Part shown: positions 22,751-33,900 of the stretch, one piece after another
Layout: each line of letters begins with the position of its first letter
How positions within the stretch are numbered: position 1 is the stretch's first letter
From: Hyphochytrium catenoides
Taxonomy: Eukaryota > Sar > Hyphochytriomycetes > Hyphochytriales > Hyphochytriaceae
NCBI GenBank assembly: GCA_900088475.1
Contig: FLMG01000016.1
Coordinates: 8,836 to 72,835, forward strand
DNA: 64,000 bases
Direction: 5' to 3'
Notes under the pieces: model-generated
Database searches by the model: none
Told to the model about the DNA's origin: nothing
The model's input: the letters and a program-made list of their open reading frames with translations, nothing else
Translations under genes and position numbers: made by a program

Positions 22751-24406
22751 AAGGTGGACGGAGGCATGGCTGGTAAATGCAAGAGTTCCATTTTGAATCA
22801 ATTGCTGGGCTCTTCTGATCTCCTCCGTCGCGAACCGAACAGCATTGCTCGGTTGTTTTGGTCTTAGTTGAGAGCTGGTTGCGTCCGTCGTTGTTCAGTA
22901 GGTGGGAACAAGGGCCGCCGCTACGAATAGGAAGACGCATCTCTGCCCACTGGTCCATCTATGGAGGCAGAGGCTGGTGGCGGGACGCGCGTGTATCTTA
23001 GTTATGTTCCACGGCTGGCGCTCAGTTTCTCTTTGATGCCCTTCGGCTGCTGTGAGGATGTTCATTACCATTACCGATTTCTGCATGCTCGTACATACTC
23101 CCTCTTTCTATTATTTTCATTAACATCATTATTTATAAAAGAAGGTAACCATCATGGTCCTCTAAGCAAGCTATGAATCCGCAGTGATTAGCATAGGGAT
23201 TAACATGTGATGAACCTTAGTCTGCCACGACCGACCTCAACAAACTCTTCTTTTCCCATATGTTCATAAGTGTGAGACGTCATCACACGAGCAGTTAATT
23301 AGGTCAAGAATAAAGGCACTGTGATCAACAGCACAGCATCAATCGCAAAGGACGCTTACCTATTGTCATTTTGCACTTGATCTCGCCATTTTGAGCTCTT
23401 CACCGCTGCATCCTTTACTGGGCAGGAGGAAGTCAATGATGGCTTACTTCGTCAAGAAGGGATATCGATGCCGTCGGCAGGTTGTCAACATTTCTTAGTG
23501 GGAGAAAAGGTAGATAAAAGCCCTTGCTGCTACCTCTCTCTCATGGCTGCTATAACTACTCTCGACATATAATTTTGTGAAGAGTAGGAGTTAGTTCTGA
23601 CATCCCATTGTCTGTCGGACTGTTGAGAACCACGATGACAGCTAGCTAATGATCATCATTCGGGAAGAAGGGAGGAGGATGATGAATAGCGCCACCACAC
23701 ATACAGCAGCGGCATTATTGCAGCTCGCCTTCTTCCTCGGCGGTGAGCGATGCCCTCAAGCATCATCATCCTCACTGTCGGTAAGTACCAGTCAATCCTC
23801 GTTAATTATAGTCGAAGAAAGGCATCTTCCTTCGTATTTCCCAACAATATTTTCCTTCAGGACAAAAGGTCAATAACATCACCTATCCATCAGTTATCAA
23901 TGGTCTTGATCTCTCGAACCAGATCGAAAAGATCCTGGAACAGATTGGGGAGAAGAATCCTTGTACTGTAAGGGAAAGGGGAAACAAGGGAAGGGATGTT
24001 GGATGATGTTGCAGGTGTTGCAGGATAGACTGCGGCGACGACGATGATGAAGGAAAGGAAGAGCAACGAATAGAAAGCAGGATCCCCGCGCCACAGATGC
24101 AGGCGAGATGATGGAGGAGCCCCGAGCTGGCAAAGGCCAATGAAGCAAGGAACCGCGGCCAACCTCGGCTTGGATTAGAGCAAGGATCGGGAGAAGTGGT
24201 GAAGACTGGGCAGCAGCCTACTTCCTATAATCTACGACGAGGAGAACGCATATATCCTTCTAAGATCGTTGCCGGTAGAGGAGAAGTGCCAGACGAGCCT
24301 GGAGAAGAGTCCCACGTGGGACGGAGAGTAGGTATCAGGGACGAGTGCACCTTATTCGCGGTTACTGGACGAGCAAGAAACTTCTTCATCACTTGCCTAG
24401 CGAAGA
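22751..24406. other. Intergenic region, no gene seen
   Basis: About 1.65 kb between two + genes. It should hold the 3' UTR of the membrane-protein gene and the promoter of the mannose-6-phosphate isomerase gene. Three overlapping - frames at 23883-24162 are low-complexity and lack motifs. No RNA gene is apparent. Confidence 0.45.
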
Positions 24407-26453
24407 ATGGAAACAGCAGTTGAAGTCTACCCGCTTAAACCAGTGGCGCAGAACTATGCCTGGGGCAAGACAGGACCAAACAGTCTAGTCGCACAGTTGC
24501 TAGTAAGTATGCTTTCCTGGTGTCCGTGAAACGTGGAACCAGCCAACATCATGCTGTTCGACTCAGGAGGGAGGCATGACAGGATCTATTCAGAGTAATC
24601 TACCTTATGCTGAGCTCTGGTAAGGATTCTCACTAAACCTGAGGCCTGGCCTTGCAAGTGGCCGAATGCGGCCAATTTTCACACTCGACGGTAGCTTAGA
24701 GGAAGAAGGTTCTAACAACTCGTCTCACTCTATTTCAGGATGGGCACCCATCCGAATGGTCCAGGGAAGATTGAAACCGGTAAAGGAGAGTGCTTGCTCT
24801 CCGATTGGCTGAAGGTCAATCTTGGCTTTCGTCCTGAGCACATGTCTGCCTTTCTAACCTCAACTGACAGGCCAATCCGGGAGCCATGGGTGAGGACCTC
24901 CAGGGCAAGGATTTACCTTTCCTTTTCAAAGTTCTCTCTGTCAACAAGGCCTTATCCATCCAGGTATGACCTCAGCGTCACGACTGTTTGTAGTGGTACT
25001 CATCCTGTGCTATGGAAAGGCCCATCCTGACAAGCCAGGTGCAGAGCGGCTACATTCGGAGAAGCCTGAACACTATAAGGATGATAACCACAAACCAGAG
25101 ATGTGCATCGCGATGACGGAGTTTGAGGCGCTGTAAGTACTCCGCTGTCCAGCTTCGGGATGCTGAGGGGTTGCACTAACCGGACTTCGCGATCGACTTG
25201 CAGCTGTGAATTCCGCGAGATGTCCCAGGTTCAGGCTTACCTCTCAGCAGTGCCAGAGTTCCGCGCCCTCTTTCCTGCTGACGGTACGCAGAAGTTTCAG
25301 CGATGTGACTTGCTAGCATAACCTATTGGACTTATCTCGTCTTTCTCTTCTGCATCTGCTCCATGTTCCTTCCAGTGGCCAAGGAAATGGCGGAAAATCC
25401 TAGCCCCGGAGCGCTCAGAAAACTCTTCACTTCCTATGTGCACACCGACGCAGAAGTGGCTCGCAGGTGCCTCGAAGAGTTGCAGGGCAGATTGGAAAAG
25501 GGTCAGACCCAAGATGAGCTAGAGCAGTTGGTGCTGCGGCTCGCAAAACAATACCCGGGAGACTTCGGGGCTTTCGCTCCTTTTTTACTGAACTACGTGA
25601 AGCTTCACCCTGGAGACGCAATATTCATGGGGCCCAATGAGCCACATGCCTACCTTTCAGGTATAGCGGGAGTGAAGGGCTTTGTCAGCTAGTATTGCTG
25701 TTAGAAGTAAGAGGACGGAAACACAGATATGATATCGTAAGAGGAGAAACATTTTAGGAGGGGACTGGCTACGACTTGTCCTAACAACTTCCATGGTATG
25801 CAGGGGAGTGTATCGAATGCATGGCGACATCTGATAACGTAGTGCGGGCCGGTTTGACTCCAAAGTTCATTGATAAGGCGACGCTCTGTGATATGCTGAC
25901 ATACAAGTAAGCTCTTGCTCATGATTGGTTTGCCTGACATGCCCTTCTTGATCTCTCAAAACAGTGGGTGCCACCTAATCTTTTCAGGTGTGGCATGCCG
26001 ATTGTGATTCCTGGGCAAAAAGTTGATGAGTGCACGACGTCGTACATTCCCCCTACTCCTGAGTTCCGCGTGGAGAAGATATCTTTAGCTCCTCGAAGTA
26101 ACTACAGGCTTGACGGCAGCAAGAGCCCACAAATTCTTCTATGCACGGCTGGCACTGGCCACATTCAAGGCAACAATACGGACAGGTGGGGAACCTTACA
26201 GAGTTGGAGTAGGGACTTGCAAGTCGCAAAGACAAGTAGCTGACGCTTTCCTTACCGCAGTACGGAACATTCTGTGTCGAAAGGGAGGGTGTTTCTCTTG
26301 ACTGCTGGGGCTAATGGACCCGAGCTACGGTCCTCAGAGGCTGGCCTGGAGCTATTCAAGGCCCACTACAATGAGGCCACCTACCGGTCTCACAGCTTCA
26401 TCAGGCAAAACTCCGTAGACCGTAGAGTGAGCGACAGATATATTCTTAGCTAG
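24407..26453 (+). CDS. MPI: Mannose-6-phosphate isomerase (type I, zinc-dependent)
   Basis: Nine exons join cleanly: 24407-24502, 24567-24619, 24739-24814, 24871-24963, 25020-25132, 25204-25283, 25376-25660, 25804-25906, 25988-26185, plus a terminal exon 26261-26453 ending TAG; the product is 429 aa, the usual size for the family. Family hallmarks in order are [12 protein letters not shown] near the start, [35 protein letters not shown] with DK following, [27 protein letters not shown], and [19 protein letters not shown]. These include the zinc-binding His/Glu residues and the substrate-loop Arg. The enzyme interconverts fructose-6-phosphate and mannose-6-phosphate in the cytosol, feeding GDP-mannose and glycoprotein synthesis. 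One intron (24815-24870) must be removed to keep the frame; read unspliced, it would look like a frameshift. The ten exon blocks listed give an uninterrupted 430-codon frame. Confidence 0.97.
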
Positions 26454-26767
26454 GTACTGCGCATGCTCAAAAGAGTTACTCCTAGAGAGTGAGGCGATTG
26501 CTTTAGCACCTCAACGAGGCAATCTAATTGAGAAGTCTAAGATGGTGCCGGCGATACGGTCGTGCGATCACAACTTTCATTGAGTAATGGACATAGTATT
26601 ATAGGAAATGTGAAGAAAAGGCTAACCTCCTGCATCAGATACAAAAAGAGAGAACGTGGCCTCAGACTGGGTCAGAGAAAGTATTCCAGCATTTGCAATG
26701 CGCAGATAGCGTGCTGAATGAGTGTATCATCAGCGGCCTTGATAATAAGAGGCAATCGCTCGGAGTA
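26454..26767. other. Short intergenic region between convergent genes
   Basis: About 310 bp between the stops of the isomerase gene (+) and the second membrane-protein gene (-). Only shared 3' UTR sequence is expected; no other element is seen. Confidence 0.5.
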
Positions 26768-28033
26768 CTAAGCGTGTGCTTGTTGCGTGCTGTACTTGCT
26801 TCTTACTCCATATCCCGACTGGAAATGGCTCTCCTGTTCATCCTCTGAAACCAGCACCTCAGTTGGAATAAACTCTGTGAACCCGATATCTTCCCGACGA
26901 GGTTGCCTACTGCTGCCACCTCCGCGGCGACTTGTCTGTTGGCGCGATCGTTGGCCACTAGTAGCAGTTCCTCCGTGATTGTTCGTCCGAATTGTCTCAT
27001 CATCGTTCTCTGTTCTGGCTGGAATCTTCCAGAAGATCCACGTGCAGATGCAAATAACGGCAGCTTCAATTGGCATATCTGGCGGATAGATCATGGCACG
27101 GTTCAGGGACTCACAGCCTCCTTCGCGCTGCTGCTTTGTATTGACACAGAACTGGTAGTTTGCCCACTCATCATCCTCGAACTTCTCGTCGTCCAGAAGA
27201 ATATCCAACGCAGCGCCCAGTGCCAGACCCGCCACCACCATGCCGATAACCACCAGGACCAGCACAATCTTGGCAATCTTGGAAGTTTCTCTGTACCGCT
27301 TAACAATCGCACCCCAAAGACCCTTGGGCGCCGAGGCACCCTCTTGTCCTGCGGATTGCCTTCCAGCGTCAAGCAAAGACGAAGGCTGGTTCTTGTTGTT
27401 CTCATTCTTGAGAGCGTTCCGAATCCTTTGATCCAGAATATATCCAGAGAACAGCGCGTACATGATGAGCATTACCGTCAAACCGCTGAGAACTCCAAAC
27501 ATGTAGCCTTGGGACCGGTAACCAGGTCCGAAGGGGTCGCTGGAGGCGAAGACCACGAGACAGATAAGGTCCACCCAGGTCATTAGCACTAGGAATATGC
27601 CCACTCTTTTAAGCCACACTGTTGCTAGAATAGAGGCAGCAAAGCTTCGAGCAAGAGAGAGCCAGACCAGGAGAATAACATAGACAATGGTATAGAGGAA
27701 GCCCATACAGGCAAACTCTAGCAGGTAGTATGCCCAGCGTGGTAGAAGATTTCCCAAAGCAAGTGGGTCAATGCCGCGAAGGATGATGGTCAAGGAGCTC
27801 AGGAACAGTAGGGTGTAGACATATCGCTGCAGAGAGGCACCATTCTGGACCACTCTGCACATTTGGTAACCCGTCAGGGAAGTGACGGCAATGCCAAGGA
27901 AAACCGTCACGACTCGCCAGATGATGTACTTGTTACCCATTCCAGGCGCATCGCGGAAGAGGATGTTGCACTTGGGCCAGTTAACAAAGGGAAAAGGACA
28001 GATATTGGGCTCGTAGTCGGAGGCGCTCTCCAT
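26768..28033 (-). CDS. Multi-pass membrane protein, paralogue 2
   Basis: Intronless 421-aa frame, clearly paralogous to the product of 21386-22750. Shared landmarks in the same order are a Cys-containing N terminus, DAPGMGNKYIIWRVVT, a GASLQRYVYTLLFLSSLTII segment followed by RGIDPLALG, FLYTIVYVILLVWLSLA, VVFASSDPFGP, YQFCVN with a second Cys about 12 residues on, MIYPPDMPIEAAVICICTWI then FWKIPAR, and a tail with FIPTEVLVSEDEQ. About seven membrane segments are expected. The large loop and tail are polar (the tail is Gln/Arg/Ser-rich) and diverge from the paralogue, while membrane segments are conserved, which suggests selection on the core. Function unknown. Confidence 0.8.
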   Translation of the reverse strand: MESASDYEPNICPFPFVNWPKCNILFRDAPGMGNKYIIWRVVTVFLGIAVTSLTGYQMCRVVQNGASLQRYVYTLLFLSSLTIILRGIDPLALGNLLPRWAYYLLEFACMGFLYTIVYVILLVWLSLARSFAASILATVWLKRVGIFLVLMTWVDLICLVVFASSDPFGPGYRSQGYMFGVLSGLTVMLIMYALFSGYILDQRIRNALKNENNKNQPSSLLDAGRQSAGQEGASAPKGLWGAIVKRYRETSKIAKIVLVLVVIGMVVAGLALGAALDILLDDEKFEDDEWANYQFCVNTKQQREGGCESLNRAMIYPPDMPIEAAVICICTWIFWKIPARTENDDETIRTNNHGGTATSGQRSRQQTSRRGGGSSRQPRREDIGFTEFIPTEVLVSEDEQESHFQSGYGVRSKYSTQQAHA

Positions 28034-28582
28034 GTCTCTTAACGTCCTGCTGACAGCTTTCTTCCTCTTTTTTTTTTCAAGATCCCACTGTCTTCTGTTC
28101 CCGCAGCTGCGGCTCTTATATCAGTAAACTCAGTAGTGCTTCGCAAGCTCGAAAGAAAGCTCAAAACTCCTCTGCTGAACGGCAGCCCGTGACTTCACTC
28201 TTCAGATGGCGAGAGGGAGATTGTGAGCACCAGAGAGAGAAGCTCCAATTATCCCGTTGACGTGCTGCTTTCTTTCTGCGCCACCCTTAGCTTCGCGTTT
28301 CACTGTCTGACAATTGGACTCCCCAAAAAGAAGAGAGAGGGATCAGGCAGCCGCCGCTTTGTAGGCTCTAAGATGAGTGACCCTTCTCTCTTATTTCTCA
28401 GTGTGACCAGTCGCCACCTCTTCCGCTTCCTGCTCCCCCTTCTCTCTCTCCCTCTCACTTTCTCTCTCTCTCTCCTCTTGCCCCCCAACCTTTTTTCCTA
28501 TTCCTGCCCCTACAGATCTCTCTCTGTCTGCCTGTCTCTCTATCTGTCTCTCTCTCTTTGTCTCTCTCTTTGTCTCTCTCTT

Positions 28583-28639
<57 letters not shown>

Positions 28640-30986
28640 GTCGCTTCTCAATCTTCTCTTTCCGCTTCTCTCCTTGTCATCCTTTGATCTATGAAAGGTG
28701 GTCTGATTACCGGAGACACGACGATTCGTGGACAGCGCCCGGTGGCATGTGGATCCTGTGCAGAGAGTGCGTTATACGTTGTTAAATATCCTCCTAGCTA
28801 ATTACTTTGCTTGATAGGAATGCGACAACATAAGGTTGAATTTAGCGCTTTACACTAACCTCAGAGGAAACGGTGCCCTGCCCCACCCTCCTGACCTCAA
28901 GCCGTGTGTTGACCTTTAACCCCAGCCCGACGGTGGGTGGGGCCGTCTGAGTACCCTCCGTAGAATAGATATATAGGGTTGAGTTCGAGTAGGTCGGATG
29001 GGCAGGGCTGCTCGCCTCAGGATGGTATGTGGGGGGTCGGACGTCATGTGGGCGGAAGGGGGGACGATACAGATACACCAGGATCATGGCTGAGGAGCAT
29101 ATCAAGAATAGGAAGCATTGATCCCTATTTTTAGAGTAATAAGCTCTTGTTATGTCAGGAATCTCTATGGGAATGTCTGTCCCAACCCCACCATTATATT
29201 AGCGCTCCCCTTTCTATGCCATTCTATGATCACTAACGCCACAAGCCCCAAGGCTAGGAAATGTAAGGCTTAGCGGTGCAGTAGGTGGCGGTGGGTAAAA
29301 GTGTAGAAATGTCCTCAAACTCTACTACTTACTTGGAAGGCATGGCAGGCTTTACTGTTTACCTTGGTACCAATTCTACTACTGCAGCCTTCAGATTGTT
29401 ACTGTTTCTTTATTTTATTAGTAGAGGTTCCATTATTGTAGACTTAGGGGTTGGGCCACCGCCCCGCCCCATCAGCGACCCCATGAGAAAGATAAGCTTC
29501 AATCTTCAAAAAAGAAGATTTGCAATTTCCAGTCTCTTCTTCTTCGCACTTCTCCTCGACAGAGTTGTAAGAATAGGAGAGCGAGGAGGAGGTAGAACAT
29601 TTGAACAGCAGGGACGGAGGAGGCTTGAGATATTTCCCTAATCATCTTCAGCAGCACGTTCTCTTCAACAGCAACAGTGAGCTCGTGGACAAGAGACTTC
29701 CGGTGGATCTTAAAAGGCTCGTGGTCCTCTCGTTCATCTTCGTCGAAGTAGTGCCACTCCTCCCACTAATAGTTCTTTACTCGTTACAAACTTTAATCAA
29801 GCCACTGCTCCTTCTTCTCCCCACTCTTTGCCGCTGCTTGACCTCTCAACCCTCGACTAGCTACTATTGCTACGCATATTATACCTCAACTCAATCATCA
29901 TCTTCGGCTTTCCTTGGCTGCTGCCCATCAACTTTATGGAACATACCTTCCTTTCTCTTGTTCCTCTTCCGTCCTCTCCATTTCAGCTCGAGATGGAGAT
30001 AAGAAGACGACGCTGCTCATACCACGGCCTCGTTACTGAAGCCCCTTCCTAGCAGCTTGCTTCATCACCATGCTAGCTGCTGCTGATTGATCCCCATTCT
30101 CCTGCTCTCTAAGTAAAGTTCAGTTATTATCAGAACCAGCTCTTCTACCACCCGTAGAAGAATGTGGGGAATCCCCCAAGGCATTGTTCTTAGGTCCTCC
30201 TCGCCGTGTTGGACCCTCCCTTGCTATGTAGAACTGAGATGGTTAGATGGAGGAGAAAGTCCTTCTTCAATATTAGAAGGCGTCATTTTCATCGACGTCA
30301 TGAAGACCAACACCTCTCCTTTGCTTCTTTTTTCCAATAAAGAAGAGTCCAGTTCATTTCCCCACCACCTCTAGCAGTCCCTTTCGTCTTGTCAGCTGTG
30401 ACGACTAGTCTCGTGTTATGTAGGATGCAACGGCTCTGTTTAAACGGGGCAGCCACTCATTAGGAAGAGTCACGACTCTTGATTTCAGAAAGGTCAGCAA
30501 GCAAAGGAGGTTTTGGTACGTCTCGCCCATAAAAATAGTCAATCTGGTCTTCCTATTATGGAGTATTAGTTGCATCATATGTCTTGTCATCGGCCACACT
30601 CGTGGTGTGTCAACCTAACTACAAAGATAATAGAGCTGAAAGATAGAGCAAGGACCCATCACCCTTCTTACACCGTTGTAGACGGCAGCGAGCAAGAGCC
30701 AGAGTTACCTTGGATTGCATGCTTGCTAGCTCAGCTCTGCTCCTTAGGGAATTGGTCCTGTGTCTAAAGGTCCACAACCTTCAAATCGCGTAGAGTACGC
30801 ATTAACGCGTACTAACAGTTGGCCTGCTTTAGCAACTAAGAGTTCTGCGGTCTCATTGCGAATTGCATCTGTCCTCTAAAATATCAGGGTCTGCAGGTTG
30901 CATCAGCTTTGTGGTGGTAACGGGGGAGACTCGAAACAACGCTTTCTTTAACCAGTCCGTCTGAATGGAAACGCGCTTGTCCAGTG
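28034..30986. other. Long non-genic region with CT microsatellites
   Basis: About 2.95 kb between the start of membrane paralogue 2 and the 3' end of the helicase-nuclease gene. The first 650 bp are dominated by (CT)n and (CTTTGT)-like tracts. The remainder (28700-30980) has scattered short frames with no recognisable domains and no exon chain. Confidence 0.45.
28437..28640. repeat. (CT)n microsatellite with TCTCTTTG interruptions
   Basis: Pyrimidine tract on the + strand containing a near-perfect CT run at about 28580-28636 and, just before it, repeated CTCTCTCTTTGT units. It sits 400-600 bp upstream of the start of membrane paralogue 2. Confidence 0.92.
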
Positions 30987-33900
30987 TTATGTGTGGGCGT
31001 ACTCGCAGATGTGACTATAGGCGCAGAACCTGCAAGAAGAGAAAGACGGCCGAGCTGTCCAATCTTTTTGCCGTATAAGCTGGGCAGTTTCGTCAATGTA
31101 AACCATCAAGGTCTCTATCCCTTCGTCGTCTGGGACCCACTCTCCTGCATCCGAGGTCTCGATACTACGCAGTAAGGCCTACAGAATGAAAGCTTTAGTT
31201 GTGAGATCAGAAGTCCTAGAACAGGAGAACTAAGATGACAAAGAAAATCCTGCCAGAGAGCTTTCCTTGTCTTCCTTTTACGTGCTTCCTATATATTCCT
31301 CATACTGTCTCTTTCTTGCAGGCCAAGTTCCACTCACTACATACGGCGTACCTTCGAAGGACGGTGGCCGTATACCTTTTCGTAAGCTAAGGAGTAGAGT
31401 TTTAACTGCAGACTCGACTTTGCCAATCGGGCGGGATCCGAACGGAGCCTTGACTTGTACTCTACGATGCACACTTGACCTTCGTCTTCTTCTTCTACCA
31501 AGTCCCAGATGCCTTATAAATAGACGCAATGTCATCGAAATATGGACCACCAACCACTGTTGATATAGAGAGCTTGTAAGAGCAAAAGGACGACAAGTGG
31601 CCCACCTGATATATCGACCGCTAAAGCAGGTAGGCTGAAGTGGAACGGCTGCTCTACTAATAGAATCCTTCGGAACGCTTGTTCAGCACTTCTCCGACAA
31701 AAGGAATCTAGTGTCTTCCGTCCCATCTCCTGCAGCGAAGCCTTATGGGACTCGGAGTGGAAACCACCTTCTGTCCACGCCTCCTCGTAAGCTTTCAGCA
31801 CTACCTACCCTCACCGGGGGAAGTAAGCAGTTAGAGACAGGAGAGAGTACAGCAACCGCATGAACGCCGCATGACTCACCTCAAGGTCTGGTACGTGGCC
31901 CGTCTCCTTCATGGCCTTATGATAGGAAGCTATGCCCTCGTGGAGAGCCTTGCCATAGACAAGCCACTGGTTGGCCTTGAAATCAACTCCTAGCTTACGA
32001 TAGAGAAAAAACTGGTAGGGGCAGCGGTGGTAAGCGTCCATCTGAGAGAATGATAGGCGCAATGGCTCTTGGTTGATGCTGCCCTGGGCGGACAATGATG
32101 GTCGATTGGCAAGTAGGTTCGTCTCACTCTGACAGGGCGGAATAGGGGTGGAATCCCGGGGAGTAGTGCTCGGATGAGAGTGTTGATTGAGCGAGAGAGA
32201 GAGATCGGCCAATAGCCTGCAAAGCAAGAGCGGCGGTCAGATTGCACGGACCCCAGTAAAACGGCCCTAGAGGGCAGCAGAAGGGCCTTAAGAAAGATGT
32301 CGCTCACCTGCTAGGCTTCAACCTGGTGCCCTCTTTCTCGAGAGAGCTGGTAATGATGACAGACTTACGCGCTGAAGCCATCACTTTTAGAAGGAGATTA
32401 CGGTTCTGTCGAATAAAACTCACGCGTGACGGAGCTAACTGAACAGCGCAAGGGTAAGATATGGATATTCCCGAGTAAGGCTTGTATAAGTAGAGCATCA
32501 ACACTAGAAGAACAAAGGTTAATCGCAGAGTAGACAGGCAAACGGACATCTAGGATCAGTTTGAGGTGTCAAATAGGGACTTCCTCCTGCTGGAGAGGAA
32601 TTCTTGAGGGAAAGTCCGGAGATATCAAGATGACAAGACCTACCACACGCAACCCGTCATCGAGCACACTACCCGGCTCTAAAAGGTGCTTCCCTGCTAA
32701 AATGGGTGGCCTCATGAACCTTCCTGGCAAGTTCTTGTCTACTGCAGAGACTATAAATATAACGTCTGCCTCCATATCAACCGTATTCCTAAGTGTGGTC
32801 GATATAACCTCATCGGTTGTCCCATGAAGATAAGAGGAGACATAGACAAGCGAAGCATCGGAAGCTCGAAGTGGAGCACCGTCCTCTCGAAGAGCCAATA
32901 GGTCGGGGAAGAGTAGAGCTCCAGCTTTACCGGTAGCTGGACAGAAGGAGGTGGAGACGGTTAAGTCAATGATAAGAGAACCCAGAAGAGAGGGGAGTAC
33001 TGCTAAAGAGAAGAGAATCAAGGAGACGGACGGAGCAGGGAGGCAGCGCCCCGTCGGTGGCGTTACCTCTTTCAGCATTTGCCACAAGACCCAGAAAGTC
33101 GGCGACAGCGATAGAATTTTCTTCATCCTCTGCGCTTGCTGGAGCGTGAAGAGCAGGTAGCAATCCTGTTCTCTCTAGAAAAAGAATAATCTTTTCGCTA
33201 CTGGACTTGCCTAGCACCTCGTCGGTCTCAAAGTAAGCCAGGTCTTCCAAGGCGCGCTTCACTGCCAGTCGATCATCATCTGAGAGGGGGAAAGGGTGCA
33301 CGAGGCATATTATAGCAGGCGCTCCTCAGAAACTCTGTTTCGCGTGGTATCATCGGTTTGTTTGGGATATCCAGGTCATCCTGTCCCTGCTTCGTCACTC
33401 TCGCTTCCCCCTTAATCCTAATGTTCTTTCTGACTTGCCCCTTTGCCTCTTTTGCGTTCACACCGTCGCTCCTTGCAGCTCTACTAGTGCGCACTTAGTT
33501 ACCTTGTTCTGTCGCAAATACGTAGTTCGATAGCCCTTCTCGCAGCGACGTTTGATTGGCATCAAAGTGCTGCAGAAATCTATTCATTCTGACCAGGGAG
33601 CAGCGATAGGCGGGAGAAGAGAGGAGGCCGTAAAGATGAGATGAGTCCATTGGCTGGTAGATAGAGCCCAGGAAGGACATGATCATCTTGACGTAGGGAC
33701 TTGAAAAGGTCGTATGCACTGTGATCAAGAGTTTCTTAGTTATCTTCGAGGAAGAATTAGCGTAATATCAGGAGAGGCAGAGCATGTGATAGCATAGATA
33801 AAGGGCACTCCCACACGGAAGGCGTAGTAAAACTAGGAGAGGACTCATGGAATTCTTACCGTAGTTCGACTTTATTGTGATTCCATCATTAGCTAACGCT

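Noticed and set aside
24815-24870. Possible frameshift in the mannose-6-phosphate isomerase gene
   Set aside because: The frame change is explained by a 56-bp GT..AG intron; splicing gives the expected family sequence.
26903-27586. 227-aa open frame on the + strand
   Set aside because: Antisense shadow of membrane paralogue 2, which has clear membrane segments and a paralogue.
28223-28785. 154-aa and other Ser/Leu-rich frames
   Set aside because: Driven by CT repeats in the promoter-side region of membrane paralogue 2.
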